Source of the DNA: Nocardia asiatica NBRC 100129
Lineage (GTDB): Bacteria; Actinomycetota; Actinomycetes; Mycobacteriales; Mycobacteriaceae
Assembly (NCBI RefSeq): GCF_000308415.1
Contig: NZ_BAFS01000004.1
Span: forward strand, 29,153-93,152
DNA length: 64,000 nucleotides
Direction: 5' to 3'
The notes under the pieces were generated by a model, which did not search any database, was not told the origin of the DNA, and saw nothing but the letters and a program-made list of their open reading frames with translations. This document shows, in pieces, positions 27,078-33,226 of this stretch. Both the position numbers and the translations under genes were made by a program. Position 1 is the stretch's first letter, and each line of letters begins with the position of its first letter.

Positions 27078-27171
27078 CTCGTCCACCCCGGAAAAGGGGC
27101 GAGTACAGACCGGAAGTCCTGTTTCGCCCCAGAACGCTAACCGAATGGTTGCTTGGTTACCTGGGCTTTTT
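27078..27171 (+). promoter_or_regulatory. Attenuator-like set of alternative hairpins
   Basis: Hairpin A pairs CTCG+CCCC (27078-27081, 27086-27089) with GGGGCGAG (27096-27103). Hairpin B uses the same GGGGCGA (27096-27102) to pair with TCGCCCC (27124-27130), extended by ACAG/CTGT. Hairpin T pairs CCCAG (27128-27132) with CTGGG (27161-27165) plus TAACC/GGTTA, and is followed by TTTTT at 27167-27171. A excludes B and B excludes T, the classic layout of a terminator/antiterminator switch. Whether it is transcribed toward the rhodanese gene at 27380 is not known. Confidence 0.5.
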
Positions 27172-27198
27172 CGCTCGAACGGGGTCGAACGTCGCGCC

Positions 27199-27249
27199 TT
27201 GTGGATCAGGTTGTGGATTATGTGGATAACTTCGACCTAGTTATGCACA
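27199..27249 (+). promoter_or_regulatory. DnaA-box cluster
   Basis: Four DnaA-box-like 9-mers lie within 50 bases: TGTGGATCA (27200-27208), TGTGGATTA (27212-27220), TGTGGATAA (27221-27229, the exact complement of TTATCCACA) and TTATGCACA (27241-27249, opposite orientation). Three differ from the consensus by one base. The second and third are directly abutting. Confidence 0.6.
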
Positions 27250-27379
27250 ACCAGCATCGAGCGGGGGCACGGTCGAGTTCCGGAGGTGAGAACATACCTG
27301 AAGTCGTAGCTCGCTGTCGAGCCTGCTGCCCAGGCATGGAACTGCACGGCCGCTCGCCGCCCATGGCAGGATCGAATCT

Positions 27380-27751
27380 GTGACGAGCCCCCACGTTCCG
27401 TCGGTCACGGTGGAGGACGTGCCTGCCGAATTCGACGGCAGCGCGCCCGCGTCGGCCGAAACGCCGCGACCGATCCTGCTCGACGTCCGTGAGGACGACG
27501 AATGGCGGCTCGGACACGCCCCGGGGGCCGTACACATCCCCATCGTCGACGTGCCCGCCCGGATCGATGAGCTCTCCTACGACGCCGAACTCTATGTCGT
27601 CTGCAGGCAGGGCGGCCGGTCCCTCCAAGTGGTGGAGTACCTCGCGCATATCGGCTACGAGGCCATCCAGGTTCGCGGCGGCATGGTGGCATGGCAGCAG
27701 GCCGGTCGGCCGCTGGTCGCGGAGGGCGACCACGAGGCGAAGATCTACTGA
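27380..27751 (+). CDS. Rhodanese-like domain protein
   Basis: A 123-residue single rhodanese domain: ILLDVREDDEWRLGHAPGAVHIPI near residue 33 and the active-site loop VVCRQGGRSLQVVEYL with the catalytic cysteine near residue 74, followed by VRGGMVAWQQAG. Proteins of this kind carry a persulfide for sulfur transfer or sensing. The start is GTG 27380. It is followed after 20 bases by the DUF4328 gene, which overlaps glpQ, so the three may form an operon whose leader would be the structured region upstream. Confidence 0.9.
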   Translation: MTSPHVPSVTVEDVPAEFDGSAPASAETPRPILLDVREDDEWRLGHAPGAVHIPIVDVPARIDELSYDAELYVVCRQGGRSLQVVEYLAHIGYEAIQVRGGMVAWQQAGRPLVAEGDHEAKIY

Positions 27752-27771
27752 CGAAGGAACGAGGTGCGCGG

Positions 27772-28815
27772 GTGAGTACGGTGGTGCAACCTTGTGCGCG
27801 CTGCGGCGCGCGCTGGGCCGTGCAAGGGGCCCCGATGCACTGGTGCCCGCGCTGTCGCGGGGTGCTCCTCTCGCCGGCGCCGATCGACGCGCCCGCCGAG
27901 CGCCGCAACTACCGCTGGGTGGCCCGTAAACCCGACCACCGCGTCCGCCGGGGGCAGCAGCCCGCGCGCCCGGCCGCGCCGAGCGGGACGCCTCGATACG
28001 CGCAGATGCCGCGCTGGGGCCTGGTCGCCCCGCCGCCGCAAGCCGCGGGTGCGGCCCGCCGCCCGCTCGGCAAGCTCACCGCCGCGGTGAGCACGGTGCT
28101 CGTCGCGACCGCGTGCGTTTTCGCGCTCGCCGCCGTCGCCGAACTCGTGCGCTATGGGGTTCTCCTGCGCAACCGGACACGTCTGATCCATCCCGCCGTA
28201 CTCTTCGCCTCCGACGCGTTCGTGATCGGCACCGGGGTGCTCGCGATCGGGGTAGCGCTGGCGGCGGCCGTGGCCACGGTGGGAAGACTGATCGAGATCA
28301 GGCGGTCGGCCTACGCCGCCACGGGGCGGCGCGATCCGCGATCGCCGCGTGTGGTCGCGCTCGGTTGTCTGGTTCCGGTGGTCAACCTGCTGTGGCCCGG
28401 GGTCTACCTGAGCGAGGTCGCCACGCTGCAGGGCGACCCGCGGGCGCGCCGTGCGGCCCGGATCTGGTGGGCGGCGTGGGTGTTCGGCGGACTCGTCGCC
28501 GCGGCCGCGCTGCTGTGGCGGCTGGCGGACTCGTTGCAGGCTCGAGCGGACGGGGTGCTGTTCACCGCGTTCACCGACGCGGTCGCCGCGGCGGTCGCGC
28601 TGCTGACCCTGTGGACGCTGCGCACGATCGAGGGGCGTGATCTGCTCGGTCGCGGCCGCACCACGCGTCGCTGGCTGATCGCCGTCGACCCCGCCGTGCC
28701 GGTGATCGAGCCGGTGCATCCCGGCGGAGGCGAACACACGGCCGAGCCGGCCGCCCCGGGGCACGAGGACAACGGTGCTGAGGACCGTGAGCAGGAGGAG
28801 GTTATGGCCAAGTGA
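27772..28815 (+). CDS. DUF4328 membrane protein with N-terminal zinc ribbon
   Basis: A 347-residue protein starting at GTG 27772. The N-terminal CARCGARW...HWCPRCRGVLL is a four-cysteine zinc-ribbon-like motif. A Pro/Arg-rich linker follows, then four or more transmembrane helices (LTAAVSTVLVATACVFALAAVAELV, VIGTGVLAIGVALAAAVATV, VVALGCLVPVVNLLWPGVYL, WAAWVFGGLVAAAALLWRL). The PVVNLLWP motif is typical of DUF4328. The C-terminal tail is acidic. In M. tuberculosis a similar-sized membrane protein (Rv3843c) sits next to glpQ1, and the same pairing here supports a shared, unknown role. Its stop overlaps the glpQ start. Confidence 0.82.
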   Translation: MSTVVQPCARCGARWAVQGAPMHWCPRCRGVLLSPAPIDAPAERRNYRWVARKPDHRVRRGQQPARPAAPSGTPRYAQMPRWGLVAPPPQAAGAARRPLGKLTAAVSTVLVATACVFALAAVAELVRYGVLLRNRTRLIHPAVLFASDAFVIGTGVLAIGVALAAAVATVGRLIEIRRSAYAATGRRDPRSPRVVALGCLVPVVNLLWPGVYLSEVATLQGDPRARRAARIWWAAWVFGGLVAAAALLWRLADSLQARADGVLFTAFTDAVAAAVALLTLWTLRTIEGRDLLGRGRTTRRWLIAVDPAVPVIEPVHPGGGEHTAEPAAPGHEDNGAEDREQEEVMAK

Positions 28816-29579
28816 GCCAGGGCAGTCGCGCGCCGTTCGTCGTCGCGCATCGAGGCGCCTCGGCGGCGCGCCCGGAGCACACGCTCGCCGCCTACGAGCT
28901 GGCGCTGCAGGAGGGCGCCGACGGCGTCGAATGCGATGTCCGGTTGACCAGGGACGGACATCTGGTGTGCGTGCACGATCGCACCGTCGATCGCACCTCC
29001 TCGGGCAGCGGGCTGGTCAGCGAGATGACGCTGGAGGAGCTGCGAGCGCTCGATTTCGGCGCCGATGGATCGCCCGCCTCGGTGCTGACCCTCAGCGAGC
29101 TGATCAGCCTCGTGCTGGACTGGCGCAGCAGGCCGACCAAGCTGTTCATCGAGACCAAGCACCCGGTCCGCTACGGCGCGCTGGTGGAGAACAAGCTGCT
29201 CGCCGAATTACAGCGTTTCGGCATCGCCACCCCCGCCTCGGCCGATCATTCCCGTGCGGTCGTCATGTCGTTCGCGGCCACCGCGGTCTGGCGTATCCGC
29301 CGCGCCGCGCCACTGTTGCCCACCGTTCTGCTCGGCGAGTCGTCGCGCTATCTGGGCGGTTCGGCGGCCACGACCGTCGGCGCCACCGCCGTCGGTCCCT
29401 CGGTGAAGACGCTGCGCGACCACCCCGACCTGGTCGACAAGGCCGCCGCCGCGGGCCGCGCCACCTATTGCTGGACCGTCGACGATCCCGACGACGTCCA
29501 ACTGTGCGCCGACCTCGGCGTCAGCTGGATCGCCACCAACCACCCCGGCCGAACCAAGTCACTGCTCCCCGCCGCCTGA
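28812..29579 (+). CDS. glpQ: Glycerophosphodiester phosphodiesterase
   Basis: A 255-residue GDPD-family enzyme: VVAHRGASAARPEHTLAAYELAL (catalytic HRG with N/E), GADGVECDVRLTRDGHLVCVHDRTVDRTSSG (metal-binding E and D plus the catalytic H) and KLFIETKHP. It cleaves glycerophosphodiesters to glycerol-3-phosphate and an alcohol. No signal peptide is visible, so it is probably cytoplasmic. The GTG start overlaps the previous stop (GTGA), indicating coupling to the membrane protein. It is followed by 1.3 kb without a gene. Confidence 0.94.
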   Translation: MSQGSRAPFVVAHRGASAARPEHTLAAYELALQEGADGVECDVRLTRDGHLVCVHDRTVDRTSSGSGLVSEMTLEELRALDFGADGSPASVLTLSELISLVLDWRSRPTKLFIETKHPVRYGALVENKLLAELQRFGIATPASADHSRAVVMSFAATAVWRIRRAAPLLPTVLLGESSRYLGGSAATTVGATAVGPSVKTLRDHPDLVDKAAAAGRATYCWTVDDPDDVQLCADLGVSWIATNHPGRTKSLLPAA

Positions 29580-30000
29580 ACCACCCGGAAGACGCAGCGG
29601 ATTACTCCGGGAAGACCGACGACACCCGAATCACACCACCCGTCCGGGCAAGCCCGAATTGCGCGCTGGCCTCCCCACCAGAGCGCCCTGCGACGCTCGC
29701 TCGGACACGACCGCCGGTCGTCCGCGCATCCGCCGCAATAAAGCCGCACCAGGCAGCCCTCACCATTCAGCGTTCGCATCCGCGAACTGCGCCCAAGCCG
29801 TTGCTGCGATGGTGGCCGCCGGTCCATGACAACGACGCACCGCAGAGCGCGCACCAACACCAGCGCCAGCCGCCATGGCGTCGCCGTTGATCGCCAGCAG
29901 TCCGGTCGGTCGCACCGCAGGCAGCATCCCGGCACCTGCGGTGTTCCCGACGAAGCCGTATGCGTACCGATGCCGCGCTGCGGAACACGTGGCAGCACAA
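29580..30000. other. Gene-free stretch between glpQ and repeat block C
   Basis: About 420 bases in which I find no credible gene or clear terminator. An antisense frame across 29465-30016 is open but has no start context or recognisable protein features. Some phrases (GCGGAACACG, GGCAGCA) hint at decayed repeat material. Confidence 0.4.
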
Positions 30001-30880
30001 GTAACCAGGTCACCACCTCACCCGCCTAGCGCACCTGAACCACGAGCGAAGCGGGGCCGAGCGTCCGCCGTTCGCGGCCCGGTTCGCGTCCGAGTGGCCG
30101 CCGCGTCCGCGACGCAGTCGCAAGCGATGTTCTGAGCGGCTGTGACTATGCAGCACGGAGGCAGGGCCGGAGGTTATGGCAGCGGTATCGCGCACACCGT
30201 AGTGCGATCACCACCTCACGCGCCGAGCGCACCTCAACCACGTCTTTCGAGCGAAGCGAGACTGTGCGTGGCGCCGTGAGCGGCCCGGCTCCCGTCGGAG
30301 TGGCCCGTCGCGTCCGTGACGCATTTGCCAGCGGCGTTCGCTCGGACGTAAGTCCTGAGCGGCTGTGACTATGCAGCACGGAGGTACCGCCGAAGGTTAT
30401 GGCAACGTATCGCGCATCGAGGTAGTGCGATTACAGCCCGACGCACTCAGCGCACCTCAACCACGTCTTTCGAGCGAAGCGAGACCGTGCATGCGCCGTT
30501 GTGGCCCTGTTCGCGCCGGAGTGGCCGTTGCTTCCGCATCGCAGTCGCCAGCGGCGGCCGCTCGGACATAAGTCCTGAGCGGGCTGTGACTATGCAGCGC
30601 GAAAGCAGGGCCAGAGGTTATGGCGGCGGTATTGCGCACCTAGGTAGTGCGATTCCCACCCGACGCACTCAGCGCACCTCAACCACGTCTTTCGAGCGAA
30701 GCGAGAGCGAGCATCCGCCGTTCGCGGCCCGGCTCGCGTCCGAGCGGCCGCCGCGTCCGCGACGAAGTCGCCAGCGGTGGTCGCTCGGACGCGAGCCACC
30801 AGGGGGCCGCGAACACGCAGCGCCGCAGGCGCTGCAAATTAAACACAGAACACGCCGCGCCGAAGGCGCGGCCAGACCAA
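30001..30880 (+). repeat. Intergenic repeat block C upstream of the DUF5926 gene
   Basis: The largest of the three blocks. A degenerate unit (30008-30131) is followed by three units that begin with CTGAGCGG or CTGAGCGGG at 30132, 30355 and 30575 (periods 223 and 220). Each contains TGTGACTATGCAGC, TAGTGCGAT and CTTTCGAGCGAAGCGAGA. The last unit ends in the long palindrome 30720-30814, then two triloop hairpins (30817-30835, loop GCA, and 30854-30872, loop GAA) and A-rich sequence. The gene starts at 30902. Frames read through the block give repeated nonsense peptides ([14 protein letters not shown]). Confidence 0.88.
30720..30814 (+). repeat. Long palindrome of repeat block C
   Basis: The arms 30720-30754 and 30774-30814 match the palindromes of blocks A and B, with a few substitutions (GGTGGTCG instead of GGCGGCCG in the 3' arm) and the same 19-base loop. 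Confidence 0.87.
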
Positions 30881-30901
30881 CACTGTGTAGTTTGACCCCT
30901 C

Positions 30902-31822
30902 GTGGGTAAGAGCAAGCGCAACAGTCCGAAGCCCGGCGGGAACCGGGCGCAGCGTCTCGCCGAGCGGCGGGCGGCGCAGGAGCAGGCGGCACAGGCCGCG
31001 ACGCGTCCGTTCGAGGGCTTGGCCGCGGAGTGCGATCTGGTCGCGCTGCGTGAATTCGTACCGTCGGCCACGGCGCGATTGACGCTGTCGCCCTCGGTCG
31101 CGGCCGAGCGGCCGGTCGTACTCGCCACGGTGCTGCCCGGCGCGGTGGCCGCGCTGGTGCGCGCTGGTGACGAGCCGAGCGGCTATGTCGGCGCGCAGGT
31201 GCAGTTCCAGGGTGCGGACCCGGCCGCCGATCTGGCCGCGGCGATCCTGTGGACCCAGTCCGCGGAGCCCGGTGATTCGCTGAGTTCCGTGGAAAGCGTC
31301 GCGGGCGGGCCGCGGCTGGCCGATGTGGTGGATCCCGCCGCGAGCCTGGAGTTGACCGTGCACCAGGACTTCGACTGGTGGGTGCCCGAGGGTGTCGAGC
31401 CGGATCCGCAGGTCGCGGCCACCATCGAGCAGGCCAAAAAGGCGATCATGCCGTCGGCGCGGCTTGCCCTGGACGCGGACGTGATCGGCGCCGCCTGGTG
31501 GGTGGACGCGGGTGAGAAGGCGCACATCCGCTGGGTGCGGCCTGAGGACGAGGACGCGCTCATGCTGGCCTTGGCCCGTGTGCACGCCTCCGGCGGGTTG
31601 CATCTCGGCGAGGGTTCTCGTTTCGCCGGGTCGTTCCGTACGCACGGCGTGCTGGTCCCGGTGTTCGACTTGGACCGCGAGCGGCACGCCGACGAATGGG
31701 TGAAGCCCGCGATCGAATTCGGCGCGCGCTTGGCCGAGGCGCTGGCGGTCGACGCCCCGCTGACGGCCGATGAGCGGCGCTCCCGCGACGGTCTGCGGTC
31801 GCGTCAGGTCACATTGCGCTGA
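30902..31822 (+). CDS. DUF5926 family protein
   Basis: A 306-residue protein starting at GTG 30902. The N-terminus is very basic (GKSKRNSPKPGGNRAQRLAERRAAQEQAAQ). The rest is soluble and acidic, with FEGLAAECDLVALREFVPSATA, VTLSPS-like strands, HQDFDWWVPEG and HIRWVRPEDEDALMLALARVHASGGLHLGEGSRFAGSFR. This matches the actinobacterial DUF5926 family, function unknown. The start codon lies about 30 bases after repeat block C, so the block must occupy its promoter or leader region. Confidence 0.85.
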   Translation: MGKSKRNSPKPGGNRAQRLAERRAAQEQAAQAATRPFEGLAAECDLVALREFVPSATARLTLSPSVAAERPVVLATVLPGAVAALVRAGDEPSGYVGAQVQFQGADPAADLAAAILWTQSAEPGDSLSSVESVAGGPRLADVVDPAASLELTVHQDFDWWVPEGVEPDPQVAATIEQAKKAIMPSARLALDADVIGAAWWVDAGEKAHIRWVRPEDEDALMLALARVHASGGLHLGEGSRFAGSFRTHGVLVPVFDLDRERHADEWVKPAIEFGARLAEALAVDAPLTADERRSRDGLRSRQVTLR

Positions 31823-31990
31823 AATCCGAATCGACGGGAATTCGATACACGATTTCCGACGCTCGTGAGTTCGCAGTGTGGATTGCCGCCGCCATGCCGA
31901 GTTAGGGAAGTCTCACCGAACTGTCGTGCGCAGCGACAGTAGGTCGATGTTCGGCGGCGCCTCGACCGGGTCTGGAATCATAAATGGCGA

Positions 31991-32031
31991 CAGGCCCGGT
32001 TCCGCTCGCGGAACCGGGCCTGTTCGTCTTT
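31991..32031 (+). terminator. Terminator between convergent DUF5926 and bfrB genes
   Basis: A perfect 14-bp stem (31991-32004 and 32009-32022) with a 4-base CTCG loop is followed by TTCGTCTTTT. It lies between two convergent genes and, being T-rich on the plus side, probably ends the DUF5926 transcript. It may also serve bfrB. Confidence 0.88.
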
Positions 32032-32044
32032 TCCGGCAAAGGCC

Positions 32045-32593
32045 TCAGACCGAGCCGCCTGCCACCGAAGGCGCACCGGAGGCATCGCTCGGGCCGCTCA
32101 TTTCCCGGGCGACGAATTCTTCCAGGTCGAACAGGTTCGACCCGGCGCGATCGGCGATGGTGAGCAGGGTGGTCATGTTCGCGACTTCCTCGACCTGTTC
32201 CTTCAGGAACCACTGCATGAACTGTTCGCCGAGGTAGTCGCCCTCTTCCCGGGCCGTGCTCGCCAGTTGGATGATCTGCTCGGTGACGGTCTTCTCCTGG
32301 GCGAGTGCCAGCGCGATCGGCTCCCTGGCATTCTCGAACCGCGATTTGGCGGCGTCGATGCCGGAAATCTCGATACTGATATCCCGGTCCAGGAAGTACT
32401 GCACGATCATCATCGCGTGATTGCGCTCTTCGACCGCTTGCTTGTAGAACCGCTTGGCCAGCTGCGGCAGGTCGGCATTGTCGAACCACACCGCAATCGC
32501 GATGTACTGATGCTCCGCATTGAATTCGTGCCGGATCTGATCGTGCAACAGGCTGTGGAACTTGCTGCGGGGGGATTCCGGATGGCTTGACAT
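32045..32593 (-). CDS. bfrB: Ferritin (BfrB type)
   Basis: A 182-residue haem-free ferritin of the mycobacterial BfrB type, starting at ATG 32593. Ferroxidase residues are present: Glu23 (IRHEFNAEHQY), Glu56 and His59 (QAVEERNHAMM), the glutamate in LAQEKTVTEQ and the KEQVEEVA segment. The C-terminus SGAPSVAGG resembles the BfrB tail. It stores iron as ferric mineral in a 24-subunit shell. An imperfect IdeR-like palindrome 52 bases upstream of the ATG fits the iron-dependent activation known for M. tuberculosis bfrB. A paralogue lacking the ferroxidase residues lies directly upstream. Confidence 0.95.
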   Translation of the reverse strand: MSSHPESPRSKFHSLLHDQIRHEFNAEHQYIAIAVWFDNADLPQLAKRFYKQAVEERNHAMMIVQYFLDRDISIEISGIDAAKSRFENAREPIALALAQEKTVTEQIIQLASTAREEGDYLGEQFMQWFLKEQVEEVANMTTLLTIADRAGSNLFDLEEFVAREMSGPSDASGAPSVAGGSV

Positions 32594-32644
32594 AGCACCG
32601 ACATTAGCGCTGGTCAGTTCCTGTGTCATCCAAGTACAGCCTTA

Positions 32645-32664
32645 TTGAGGCTAGTGTTGCCTAA
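32645..32664 (-). promoter_or_regulatory. IdeR-like iron box upstream of bfrB (weak)
   Basis: On the minus strand TTAGGCAACACTAGCCTCAA is an imperfect palindrome resembling the IdeR consensus TTAGGTTAGGCTAACCTAA (both halves recognisable, centre diverged). It directly abuts the stop of the upstream ferritin paralogue. Confidence 0.45.
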
Positions 32665-33216
32665 TTAATTCTTCGCTGCGCCCGCCATTTTCGGCGCCGG
32701 GATATCGGAGCGTGGCTGCCCGCGCAGCTCGCGGGCGACGAACTCCTCCACGTCGAAGAGCCGGCCTTCGGCGCGGTCGATCACCGACAGCAGCGTGGTC
32801 ATCCCGGCGACGTTCTTCACCTGTTCCTCGAGGAACCACCGGACGAATCGCTCGCCCAGATAGTCGCCCGAGGTGCGGGCGGCGCGAGCCAGATCACTGA
32901 TCTGCGCGCTGCGGATCTGCTCGATCCCGAGCAGCAGAGCCGTTGCCGCACGCGGGCTTTCGAAGGTCGAGTCGATCGGCTCCAGCCCGCCGATCTGCAC
33001 GGGCAGATCCCGGTCCAGCAGGTACTGCACCATACGCAGCGCATTGCCGTAATGCTCGCGCGATCGGGCATAGGCGTGTGCGGCCAACTGCGGCAGCCTG
33101 CGGGCGTCGAAGTACACGGCGGCGGCGAGATACTGCTGGGCGGTGGTGAATCCATGGCGGATCTGCGTGCGCAGCAAGTCGGGGAAGGACTCGTCGGCAT
33201 CGTCGGTGTCCGGCAT
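32665..33216 (-). CDS. Ferritin paralogue lacking ferroxidase ligands
   Basis: A 183-residue ferritin-fold protein, clearly related to BfrB next door (shared LPQLA, MVQYLLDRDL, GDYLGE-F--WFLEEQV, RLFDVEEFVARE). The iron-oxidation ligands are replaced: Glu23 of BfrB is Gly22 (IRHGFTTAQQY), Glu56 is His55, His59 is Asn58 (SREHYGNAL), and EEVA is KNVA. It probably does not oxidise iron itself. It could co-assemble with BfrB, as animal L-chains do, or have another role. The gene is 71 bases upstream of bfrB on the same strand, and the start is ATG 33216. Confidence 0.88.
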   Translation of the reverse strand: MPDTDDADESFPDLLRTQIRHGFTTAQQYLAAAVYFDARRLPQLAAHAYARSREHYGNALRMVQYLLDRDLPVQIGGLEPIDSTFESPRAATALLLGIEQIRSAQISDLARAARTSGDYLGERFVRWFLEEQVKNVAGMTTLLSVIDRAEGRLFDVEEFVARELRGQPRSDIPAPKMAGAAKN

Positions 33217-33226
33217 GGCGTCGACG

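Larger units (their letters stand above)
26868..27379. other. Structured 512-base intergenic region
   Basis: No protein gene is credible. It contains, in order, a two-part hairpin (27003-27052), three mutually exclusive hairpins ending in a U5 tract (27078-27171) and a cluster of DnaA-box-like sequences (27199-27249). It precedes the rhodanese-DUF4328-glpQ gene run. Confidence 0.7.

Noticed and set aside
27172..27190. TCGAACGGGGTCGAAC as a LexA box
   Set aside because: The actinobacterial SOS box is a palindrome (TCGAAC-N4-GTTCGA). Here the two halves are direct repeats.
27199..27249. DnaA-box cluster as the chromosomal origin itself
   Set aside because: Actinobacterial oriC lies between dnaA and dnaN with many more boxes. 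None of those genes is here.
29465..30016. 183-codon minus-strand frame after glpQ
   Set aside because: It overlaps the end of glpQ, is Cys/Arg/Trp-rich without pattern, and has no Shine-Dalgarno.
30132..30814. Regular repeats of block C as a possible CRISPR array
   Set aside because: The units are 220-223 bases, internally similar throughout, with no alternating short repeats and unique spacers, and no cas gene is nearby.
30669..31687. Minus-strand frames across repeat block C and the DUF5926 gene
   Set aside because: They read through the repeat palindrome into antisense of a real gene. No start signal or domain is present.
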